Positions 1 to 5,029 of a stretch of 5,029 bases of DNA are shown in pieces. Position numbers and translations under genes: made by a program. Below the pieces are notes generated by a model. The model searched no databases. It saw only the letters and a list, made by a program, of their open reading frames with translations, and was not told where the DNA came from. Each line of letters opens with the position of its first letter. The stretch's first letter is position 1. Source of the stretch: an uncultured Desulfohalobiaceae bacterium (lineage in GTDB: Bacteria; Desulfobacterota; Desulfovibrionia; Desulfovibrionales; Desulfonatronovibrionaceae); contig CAJXJU010000139.1 of assembly GCA_913055195.1 (NCBI GenBank), forward strand, positions 1-5,029, written 5' to 3'.

Positions 1-1
1 G

Positions 2-610
2 CTTTATAATATTCTGGAAACAGGACATAGGTTTTCGGTAGCTGACCTCTTTGCCCTGCATCGCGCTGTTCAAACAGATATTTTAATTGATATATATAAT
101 CCTGTTGGAGACTGGAAAAAAGAACAAAATTCTACTGTTGGTGTGGTAAATGACAGGCAAATTATTTTTGAATACGCCCGGCCAGAAGATGTGCCAGAAT
201 TAATGAAGAAATGGTTTGACCTGTTTTATCAATATGAACAAAAATTGCAGCATGAGACAAGAAGAGAATCATTTGTTAAAGCTTATGCCTATTTACATGT
301 CGCATTTGTCCGTATTCATCCTTTTTTTGACGGTAATGGACGGTTGGCCAGGCTTGTTTCAAATTTACCTATCTTACGAGCAGGACTGCCACCTATTTTA
401 ATTGATAGAGCAAAACGCAGGTATTATCTTGAATTACTGATGATGTATCATTTACAGGTAGGTCAGATTAAAGCAGACAGTGAATTGTTGCCTCAGCCTG
501 AGAAATTAGAACCTTTTATCAGGTTTTGTCATGAATCCTGGCAGGAAACATGGCAACTGGTTGAGGAGGTATATAGAATTCAACAGAAGCGTAATAAAAG
601 TTTATTGTAA
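2..610 (+). CDS. Fic-domain protein (putative AMP/nucleotidyl transferase), 5'-truncated by window edge
   Basis: The frame is open from base 2 to the TAA at 608-610, giving 202 visible residues; the true start lies to the left. The GTG at 143 is an unlikely start because Fic-like sequence continues upstream of it (for example the LHRAV helix and the GDW segment). The Fic active-site loop is intact at visible residues 106-117: HPFFDGNGRLAR, fitting HxFx(D/E)GNGRxxR. In the family the His deprotonates the target hydroxyl, the Asp/Glu binds Mg2+, and the GNGR part holds the nucleotide phosphates, usually ATP for AMPylation of a protein. The following segment with RAGLPP and the Tyr/Leu-rich helix is also Fic-like. 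No inhibitory helix motif (S/T-xxx-E-G/N) is seen in the visible part or the C-terminal tail, so it is either upstream or a separate protein. Base composition is about 40% GC. The protein target is unknown. Domain call is firm; biological role is not. Confidence 0.88.
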   Translation, partial: LYNILETGHRFSVADLFALHRAVQTDILIDIYNPVGDWKKEQNSTVGVVNDRQIIFEYARPEDVPELMKKWFDLFYQYEQKLQHETRRESFVKAYAYLHVAFVRIHPFFDGNGRLARLVSNLPILRAGLPPILIDRAKRRYYLELLMMYHLQVGQIKADSELLPQPEKLEPFIRFCHESWQETWQLVEEVYRIQQKRNKSLL

Positions 611-653
611 AAAGTTCACAGATTCAGGAAGTTAAATAACTGAGGATGATTAT

Positions 654-1739
654 ATGAAAATATTGTATATTGTAGGAGGTCTCCCTTTTGGAGGAGTTGA
701 GAATTTGCTTTTTGATTTAGGAGTAGAATTAAAAAAGCGTAAAGATATTTTATTTAAAATTGTTAATCTATCAGGTCAAGGAGTAAAGGTTAATGATTTT
801 CAAAAAGCTAATTTACCTTTGCTGAATTTGTGTAATAGTTATAAAGCATTAAATACTTACAGGATTGATACAGCGATTCGTTTAAGGAAAGTAATTAGTG
901 ATTTTCAGCCTGATATTATTCAGACAATACATTTTGCTGCTGATTATTTTACCCGTCTTGCATGTTTAGGTATGAAAGTACCTATTATTACAAATATACG
1001 AAATATTAAACATGAAAAGAAGGTTCATCGACGTTTTTTGAATAAATGCTTATCTTTAAAGACAACAGCATTTATTGCTATATCAAAAGCAGTTAAACAA
1101 ACTATTATTCATGATCATTTATTATGTAAAAAACCGATTCATATTTTATATAATGCTGTTAATTTTGATAAGTTTAATGTAGAACCTATAGACTATAAAA
1201 ATTATAATTTACAATATCCAGTATTAATAGGAGTTGGACGATTAGTACCACAAAAAAATTTTAATATTTTGATTTCTGCATGTGATATATTACATAATAA
1301 AGGTTATAAATTTTCTTTAGTAATTATCGGTGATGGCCCAGAAAAGAAAAATTTAGAGCAGCTTGTTTTAGATAAAAATTTAGAACAAGTTGTGAGATTA
1401 ATGGGATATAAAAGAGATGTGGGTCGTTATCTACATGGGGCAGATATTTTTATAATGCCATCTGAATATGAAGGATTTGGTAATGCTTTAATAGAAGCAA
1501 TGTATTGTGGTTTGCCTGCTGTTATTTCTCAAAATGTGCCGGCAAAAGAAATCGCTGAAGGAGCATGTCTCATTTCCTCTACTGAGGCAGATGATGTTGC
1601 CGGAAAGATAGAAATTTTATTGACAGATAGAGAAAAATATAAAGAAATGAGTATGGTAGCAGAAAGCATAGCACAAGAGTTTAATATAACCAATTATCTA
1701 GAGAAATTATTAAAAATATATACACTGTATTTAACGTGA
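654..1739 (+). CDS. Glycosyltransferase, GT-B fold, GT4-like (cell-surface polysaccharide)
   Basis: This 361-residue protein has the usual length for a GT4 enzyme. The N-terminal Rossmann half begins with a GG-x-E turn (GGVE, residues 13-16). The C-terminal half carries GVGRLVPQKNF (193-203), IGDGPE (225-230) and the nucleotide-sugar-binding E-x7-E motif in EGFGNALIEAMYCGLP (Glu273, Glu281). Such enzymes are retaining transferases that move a sugar from an NDP-sugar to a growing glycan, normally at the cytoplasmic face of the membrane; neither donor nor acceptor can be read here. There is no signal peptide. The ATG is preceded by TGAGGATG at 641-648, a good ribosome-binding site. It starts 43 bases after the Fic gene and may share its transcript, and ends just before a terminator. 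The gene is far more AT-rich than its neighbours (hand counts of 18-25% GC between 1201 and 1320) and prefers TTA/TTG for leucine, suggesting acquisition, as is common for surface-glycan genes. Confidence 0.93.
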   Translation: MKILYIVGGLPFGGVENLLFDLGVELKKRKDILFKIVNLSGQGVKVNDFQKANLPLLNLCNSYKALNTYRIDTAIRLRKVISDFQPDIIQTIHFAADYFTRLACLGMKVPIITNIRNIKHEKKVHRRFLNKCLSLKTTAFIAISKAVKQTIIHDHLLCKKPIHILYNAVNFDKFNVEPIDYKNYNLQYPVLIGVGRLVPQKNFNILISACDILHNKGYKFSLVIIGDGPEKKNLEQLVLDKNLEQVVRLMGYKRDVGRYLHGADIFIMPSEYEGFGNALIEAMYCGLPAVISQNVPAKEIAEGACLISSTEADDVAGKIEILLTDREKYKEMSMVAESIAQEFNITNYLEKLLKIYTLYLT

Positions 1740-1759
1740 GTCTGGAAAAGCTGGATTCT

Positions 1760-1795
1760 AAATAAAAAAGGAGCCATCTGGCTCCTTTTTTATTT
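1760..1795. terminator. Bidirectional intrinsic terminator between glycosyltransferase gene and tRNA-Leu
   Basis: The core stem GGAGCCA/TGGCTCC (1770-1776 with 1779-1785) has a tiny TC loop, or a 4-base loop if the last pair opens. It is extended by an A-run at 1764-1769 facing a T-run at 1786-1791 and by further A/T pairs out to 1760-1795. Read on +, the T-run ends transcripts of the glycosyltransferase gene, whose stop lies 20 bases upstream. Read on -, the complement of the A-run gives the U-tract for the tRNA transcript, whose CCA end lies 8 bases away. One hairpin therefore serves two convergent units. Confidence 0.9.
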
Positions 1796-1803
1796 CTTGA
1801 TTG

Positions 1804-1890
1804 TGGTGCCGAAGGGGAGACTCGAACTCCCACGGGGTAATCCCCACTAGACCCTGAACCTAGCGTGTCTACCAATTCCACCACTTCGGC
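1804..1890 (-). tRNA. tRNA-Leu, anticodon CAG
   Basis: The reverse complement folds as an 87-base class II tRNA. The acceptor stem is GCCGAAG with CTTCGGC, followed by discriminator A and an encoded CCA (1804-1806). The D region contains TTGGTAGA. The anticodon stem CTAGG/TCTAG (last pair G-U) closes the loop TTCAGGG, giving anticodon CAG (bases 1854-1856), which reads CUG codons. The long variable arm has stem GGGG/CCCC around ATTA, typical of leucine tRNA. The T arm is GGGAG, loop TTCGAGT, CTCCC. Discriminator A73 also fits leucine. The gene converges on the glycosyltransferase gene and is separated from it by the shared terminator. CTG is frequent in the ClC gene to the right but rare in the glycosyltransferase gene to the left. 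Confidence 0.98.
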
Positions 1891-1899
1891 ACAAAAAGT

Positions 1900-1928
1900 T
1901 TTATAAAGGATTTGTTTTTTGTTGGCAA
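1900..1928 (-). promoter_or_regulatory. Sigma70-type promoter of tRNA-Leu
   Basis: Read on the - strand, TTGCCA (bases 1923-1928; consensus TTGACA, one mismatch) and TATAAA (1900-1905; consensus TATAAT, one mismatch) are separated by exactly 17 bases. The tRNA 5' end at 1890 lies 9 bases beyond the -10 box, so transcription should begin only 1-3 bases upstream of the mature 5' end. This is inferred from sequence; no start site has been mapped. Confidence 0.8.
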
Positions 1929-1950
1929 GTTTTTTTGACTAATTTTTTTG
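1929..1950 (-). promoter_or_regulatory. Possible UP element (A-tracts) upstream of tRNA-Leu promoter
   Basis: Directly upstream of the -35 box, the - strand carries two runs of seven A (complement of T-runs at 1930-1936 and 1943-1949) spaced 13 bases apart. A/T-rich tracts here are where the RNA polymerase alpha C-terminal domains bind at strong stable-RNA promoters. The whole genome segment is AT-rich, so the assignment is suggestive only. Confidence 0.45.
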
Positions 1951-2041
1951 TAACCTCAGCAAAAAGTTGAAGATGTGCTTCTTTTGAGTTACCTTTTAGC
2001 AGGCAGCTAATTCAAACACCATACGGAGGCTAAGCTGGATC

Positions 2042-2983
2042 ATGGTTGTTAAGGATATCAATGAGTTAAGAGACAGAATATTTGCCTCTTGCGCGACTAT
2101 TGGTAATTTTGACGGTGTACATCTTGGACATCAAAAACTAATTGCCAGAGTTCGAGATCGAGCGAGAATTTTGAAAATTTCCAGTGTAGTTATTACCTTT
2201 GATCCGCACCCTTTAAGGGTTCTGGTGGATAAAAAGACTCCGCCGTTTATTACTTTAACTGAACAAAAATTAGAACTTATATCAAAGTTAGAAGTTGATT
2301 ATGTCCTGTGTATAAAATTTACTAAAGATCTGGCAGCCTTAAAGCCGGAAGAGTTTGTCCAGAAGTATCTGGTTAATGGGTTGAAACTTAAAGAACTGAT
2401 AATTGGCTATGACTATGCCTTTGGCAAAGGCAGAAGAGGCAATTTTGAGCTGTTAAATAAGCTGGGAGAAAAATTTGGCTTTGCGGTTGAGCAGTTGTCG
2501 CCGGTTATGGTTGATGGTGCTATTGTAAGTTCTACTCGTATTAGAGATATGGTTCAGGCAGGCATGGTGTGGGAAGCAAGGAAGTTACTGGGTCGTTTTT
2601 ATCGGGTCCAGGGCAAGGTTATAACCGGTCAAAAAAGAGGCGGTCCTTTGCTAGGTTTTCCTACAGCCAATATCTGTCTTAAAGATGAGTTGTTTCCCAA
2701 AACAGGGGTTTATGCTGTCTGGGTGGAAGTTTTGGGTCAAATTAAGCCTGGCGTGGCCAATATTGGCTATAATCCCACTTTTGGTAATGATTATTTATCC
2801 GTGGAAGTACATATCCTCGATTTTAAGCAAAATATTTATGGTCAGGATATAAGAGTACACTTTGTGCAAAGATTAAGGTCAGAGAAAAAATTTTCCGGCC
2901 TTGACGAGTTGAAAAAGCAAATTCAGGCCGATATTGAATTGGGACAGAAAATTTTAAGTAGTCCGGAGGCACAACTCTCTTGA
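2042..2983 (+). CDS. ribF: Bifunctional riboflavin kinase / FAD synthetase
   Basis: The 313-residue protein has the normal length for bacterial RibF, which phosphorylates riboflavin to FMN and then adenylylates FMN to FAD in the cytoplasm. The N-terminal nucleotidyltransferase domain (about 1-180) shows GNFDGVHLGH (21-30) with the HxGH motif, TFDPHP (52-57), GYDYAFGKGRRG (122-133) and SSTRIR (163-168). The C-terminal flavokinase domain (about 185-303) shows the LGFPTAN loop (204-210), NPTFG (244-248), VEVH (254-257, Glu255 at the expected catalytic position) and YG at 266-267. All landmarks are present, so it should be active on both steps. The ATG follows GGAGG at 2025-2029 with a rather long 12-base gap; no better in-frame start is seen. 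I find no FMN-riboswitch-like leader. The stop overlaps the start of the ClC gene, implying one operon. Confidence 0.97.
   Translation: MVVKDINELRDRIFASCATIGNFDGVHLGHQKLIARVRDRARILKISSVVITFDPHPLRVLVDKKTPPFITLTEQKLELISKLEVDYVLCIKFTKDLAALKPEEFVQKYLVNGLKLKELIIGYDYAFGKGRRGNFELLNKLGEKFGFAVEQLSPVMVDGAIVSSTRIRDMVQAGMVWEARKLLGRFYRVQGKVITGQKRGGPLLGFPTANICLKDELFPKTGVYAVWVEVLGQIKPGVANIGYNPTFGNDYLSVEVHILDFKQNIYGQDIRVHFVQRLRSEKKFSGLDELKKQIQADIELGQKILSSPEAQLS
2965..2969 (+). promoter_or_regulatory. Ribosome-binding site that decides the TTG start of the ClC gene
   Basis: GGAGG lies inside the last codons of ribF, 10 bases before TTG at 2980. No ATG occurs nearby in the ClC frame, and the first membrane helices would be lost with a later start, so the TTG is the supported start. 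It forms a TTGA overlap with the ribF stop. Confidence 0.75.
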
Positions 2984-4785
2984 TAAAAAAGATTTTTTTC
3001 CCCTTAATTCGCTTGTGGCAGGAAACAGTCAAGGTCTATCAGATTATTACCAATGCCAGGTGGCTGATTCTGGGGGCCTTGACCGGCATTTTATCCGGCA
3101 TCATTGCCATTGTGTTTTTTGCCGGAGTTGAGGGCTTAAAGTTTTTACTGGTCCATAAGCTGGCTGGTTTTAGTTTGCCAGCCCCGGCAGGCGAAGAGAT
3201 ATTTCATGGTCATGCTGGAGTTTTCAGACCCTGGTTGATTCCAGTTTTTACTACACTGGTTGGGCTTGTCACTGGCTATCTGGTGACCAGATTTGTGCCA
3301 GACTGCATAAAAGCCGGGACCGATGGCACTGATTCCATGATCAGGGCCTTTCACAAACAGGGTGGTATTATAAGGCCGCTGGTCGCTCTGATAAGAGGTG
3401 GTACTTCTATTTTAACCATTGGCGCAGGTGGCAGTGCTGGCCGTGAAGGCCCAATATCACTATTGGGAGCTGGTCTGGGTTCTTTTCTGGCTGATAAATT
3501 AAAATTATCTCCCAAAGAAAGGCGCATTCTGCTTTTAACCGGTGCTGCCGGTGGCCTGGGCGCTATTTTTAGGGCACCTCTCGGTGGCGCGCTTACAGCA
3601 GTGGAAGTTATTTACAGAGAAGACTTTGAGGCTGAGGCAATTTTGCCCTCGGTTATCTCCTCTGTAGTGGCTTATACGATTTTTACCCTGGTCTTTGGCA
3701 CAGAACCCATTTTTGGCATTCCCAGGTTTAGTTTTGAAAATCCTCTGGAACTTCCTTTTTATGGGCTGCTTGCTCTGGCCTGCGCTCTGGCTGGCTGGTT
3801 CTATGTGCGTTCCTTTTATTTTATAAAATATAAACTGTTTTGGCCCATCATGGAGAAATGGGGCGTGATCTGGAGTATGGGGCTGGGCGGTTTGATGATG
3901 GGAGTTCTGGGAGTAATTTTCCCGGAGCTATTATGCGGTGGTTATGGCTGGCTGGAACTGGCCATTTTAGGCAAGTTGTCTCTGGTGACCATGCTGGGCA
4001 TTATTGTGGGCAAAACACTGGCTACATCTATTACCCTGGGCTCAGGTATGAGCGGCGGCATGTTTGCTCCGGCTCTTTTTGTCGGAGGTATGAGTGGAGG
4101 AGTTGTGGGTTATGCTGCGAACCAATATTTTCCTGATATTGTTACTCAACCTGGTGGCTATGTCCTGGTGGGCATGGCTGCTTTTTTTGCCGGAGTGGCC
4201 AATGCTCCTATTGGGCCGTTGATCATGGTCTGTGAGTTGACTCAGGGGTATGGGTTGCTGGCCCCTTTAATGCTTGCCTCAGCCCTGTGTCTGGTTCTGA
4301 ACAGGAATATTTCCCTATATGAAAATCAGGTTGATAACAAATTTGAATCGCCTGCCCATATTGATGATGCAACAATAAATATTCTGGAGAATTTACAAGT
4401 TAATGATTTTTATCAACCTGGTAGAGTAACTACCCTGGAGGAAGGCACTTCTTTAAAGGCCTTGACTGATATTATTGCCAATACCAATGAACTTTATTTT
4501 CCTATACGAAATTATAAGGATGAAATAACTGGCATTTTAGCTGTACAGGATTTACGAAAGGTTCTTTTTGAAGATTCTTTATATGATTTATTGGTAGCCA
4601 AAGATATGGCGAGAAAGGCCGTGCTTCTGGCTCCAGAAGACAATCTTTATACAGCGCTTTTAAAATTTGTTGATAGTGACCTTGGCCAGATTCCAGTGGT
4701 AGATTACAATAATCCTGAAAAGATTCTTGGTCTTCTGGCTAGAGAAGATGTGTTTAAGGCGTTAAGGAGAAAAAGCAGACCCTGA
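2980..4785 (+). CDS. ClC-family chloride channel/transporter with C-terminal CBS domain pair
   Basis: This 601-residue inner-membrane protein has a ClC core (about 25-450) rich in Gly/Ala/Leu helices, then a soluble tail. Hallmarks are the gating-glutamate motif GSAGREGP (151-158, Glu156), the FRAPLGGALTAVEV segment (197-210), GSGMSGGMFAPALF (354-367), and SLYENQ (445-450) with Tyr447 at the place of the anion-coordinating Tyr445 of CLC-ec1. Residues 473-530 and 541-598 look like two CBS domains, which in the family bind adenine nucleotides and regulate the pore. Against CLC-ec1, Glu203 (internal proton glutamate) is replaced by Val210, and the Ser107 motif GSGIP aligns with a GTDGTD stretch (113-118). 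Anion choice and channel-versus-exchanger mode are therefore open. The start is TTG, overlapping the ribF stop by four bases. The CBS-encoding tail is more AT-rich than the membrane part (about 34% against about 50% GC in sampled lines). Confidence 0.95.
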   Translation: MIKKIFFPLIRLWQETVKVYQIITNARWLILGALTGILSGIIAIVFFAGVEGLKFLLVHKLAGFSLPAPAGEEIFHGHAGVFRPWLIPVFTTLVGLVTGYLVTRFVPDCIKAGTDGTDSMIRAFHKQGGIIRPLVALIRGGTSILTIGAGGSAGREGPISLLGAGLGSFLADKLKLSPKERRILLLTGAAGGLGAIFRAPLGGALTAVEVIYREDFEAEAILPSVISSVVAYTIFTLVFGTEPIFGIPRFSFENPLELPFYGLLALACALAGWFYVRSFYFIKYKLFWPIMEKWGVIWSMGLGGLMMGVLGVIFPELLCGGYGWLELAILGKLSLVTMLGIIVGKTLATSITLGSGMSGGMFAPALFVGGMSGGVVGYAANQYFPDIVTQPGGYVLVGMAAFFAGVANAPIGPLIMVCELTQGYGLLAPLMLASALCLVLNRNISLYENQVDNKFESPAHIDDATINILENLQVNDFYQPGRVTTLEEGTSLKALTDIIANTNELYFPIRNYKDEITGILAVQDLRKVLFEDSLYDLLVAKDMARKAVLLAPEDNLYTALLKFVDSDLGQIPVVDYNNPEKILGLLAREDVFKALRRKSRP

Positions 4786-4793
4786 TGAGATGG

Positions 4794-4812
4794 GATTCGC
4801 CTGCAAAAAGTC
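4794..4812 (+). repeat. Direct repeat, copy 1 (within hairpin arm)
   Basis: This 19-base stretch matches 4975-4993 at 18 of 19 positions, including 16 identical bases in a row (TCGCCTGCAAAAAGTC). The single difference is T4796 against G4977. It contains the left arm of the 4799-4825 hairpin. Confidence 0.85.
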
Positions 4813-4825
4813 CCTTTTTGCAGGC
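4799..4825 (+). terminator. Perfect 12-bp hairpin after the ClC gene; possible terminator
   Basis: GCCTGCAAAAAG (4799-4810) pairs perfectly with CTTTTTGCAGGC (4814-4825) around a TCC loop, starting 13 bases after the ClC stop. The place suits a terminator, but no T-run follows the stem on either strand, so it could instead protect the mRNA 3' end or be a repeat-element hairpin. Its left arm recurs downstream, which favours the latter. Confidence 0.45.
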
Positions 4826-4915
4826 AACTCAATATTGAATTATTATAGTAGGTTATAAGATGACATTTTTGTTAAAAGGTAAAATTTGAGTTTTTGCGGC
4901 TAAATCAGTTAAATT

Positions 4916-5029
4916 ATGGATGACAAAATACAGATTATAGAGACTATAAAAAACGAGCTTTCTGCTTTAGAAATGAGTCGCCTGCAAAAAGTCAAAACTC
5001 GCAAATTACAGCTAGCGGGGACAGGCGAA
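4916..5029 (+). CDS. Weak candidate ORF, 3'-truncated, unknown function
   Basis: An ATG at 4916 opens 38 codons to the window edge, predicting a charged, helix-prone N-terminus (MDDKIQIIETIKNELSALEM...). I recognise no family. No convincing Shine-Dalgarno sequence precedes it, unlike the three firm starts in this window, and its later codons coincide with the 19-base direct repeat and the GGGGACAGGCGA end sequence. An in-frame stop lies two codons upstream of the ATG, so the frame begins here if it is real. A competing frame is open on the opposite strand (4909-5028). It may be a real gene start or a chance frame over a repeat element. Confidence 0.3.
   Translation, partial: MDDKIQIIETIKNELSALEMSRLQKVKTRKLQLAGTGE
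4975..4993 (+). repeat. Direct repeat, copy 2
   Basis: Second copy of the 19-base stretch at 4794-4812. Here the hairpin's right arm is absent: the bases after the shared part are AAAACTCGC, not CCTTTTTGC. Its TCGCCTG (4978-4984) is instead complementary to CAGGCGA at 5022-5028, giving a 7-bp stem with a long loop. A degraded inverted relative, GAGTTTTTGCGGC, lies at 4888-4900. Confidence 0.8.
5022..5029 (-). repeat. Inverted complement of repeat start at window end
   Basis: CAGGCGAA is the exact reverse complement of TTCGCCTG at 4796-4803, so the last 234 bases of the window are bracketed by 8-base inverted ends. The window stops here, so whether the match continues cannot be seen. Confidence 0.5.

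Noticed and set aside
143..610. Fic gene starting at the GTG at 143
   Set aside because: The frame continues open to base 2 with Fic-like sequence upstream, so the GTG is internal and the gene is cut by the window edge.
1681..1884. 67-codon open frame on the - strand
   Set aside because: It lies over the tRNA-Leu gene and the terminator; a tRNA translated in frame gives this kind of false protein.
1969..1981. Small hairpin GAAG-ATGTG-CTTC followed by T-rich bases
   Set aside because: Only four base pairs, and no + strand gene ends upstream, so a terminator role has no support.
2004..2037. CAGCT/AGCTG inverted repeat bracketing the ribF ribosome-binding site
   Set aside because: Five pairs around a 24-base loop is too weak to claim a regulatory structure.
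1951..2041. FMN riboswitch or clear sigma70 promoter for ribF
   Set aside because: No conserved FMN-element segments are recognisable, and candidate -35 boxes such as TTGACT at 1935-1940 lack a -10 at proper spacing. The ribF promoter must be in this gap but cannot be pinned down.
3840..4136. 98-codon + frame inside the ClC gene, along with shorter frames at 216-401, 2823-3032 and 3145-3354
   Set aside because: All lie inside firmly identified genes in other frames and show no recognisable domain of their own.
4909..5028. Open frame on the - strand entering from the right edge
   Set aside because: About 39 sense codons with no recognisable protein features; it overlaps the repeats and competes with the equally weak + strand frame at 4916.
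1..5029. CRISPR array, rRNA, insertion-sequence transposase gene
   Set aside because: No evenly spaced repeats, rRNA segments or transposase motifs were found anywhere in the window.

Overview
The window reads as chromosomal DNA from an AT-rich bacterium, probably Gram-negative. Supporting signs are Shine-Dalgarno sites, a tRNA with genome-encoded CCA, a bifunctional RibF and tight gene packing. A Desulfobacterota/sulfate-reducer-like host is only a guess; nothing in the window fixes the taxon.

Left part (1-1739, + strand): the 3' part of a Fic-domain gene (AMPylation/nucleotide-transfer enzyme with an intact catalytic loop) runs in from the left edge. It is followed 43 bases later by a complete, very AT-rich family-4-like glycosyltransferase gene. 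A strong hairpin with A/T flanks at 1760-1795 works as a terminator in both directions.

Middle (1804-2041): a class II tRNA-Leu (anticodon CAG) lies on the - strand and ends 9 bases from the shared terminator. Its promoter is well formed (TTGCCA, 17-base spacer, TATAAA) with A-tracts upstream of -35. The tRNA 3' end faces the Fic/glycosyltransferase side, the usual polarity of an island inserted at a tRNA gene, but no integrase or attachment repeat is visible.

Right part (2042-4785, + strand): ribF (FMN/FAD synthesis) overlaps by four bases (TTGA) a ClC-type anion channel/transporter gene with a C-terminal CBS pair, so the two are very probably translated from one mRNA. The ClC protein keeps the gating glutamate but has valine at the internal proton-glutamate position and Thr/Asp-rich residues where CLC-ec1 has its anion-binding serine motif.

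Right edge (4786-5029): a perfect 12-bp hairpin sits just after the ClC gene. A 19-base stretch containing its left arm recurs about 180 bases downstream (18/19), a degraded inverted copy lies between, and the window ends on an 8-base inverted complement of the first copy's start. This looks like a small repeat-based or mobile element cut by the window edge. A 38-codon open frame there is only a weak gene candidate.

I see no clear new multi-gene system. The right-edge repeat structure and the ClC substitutions most deserve a second look.
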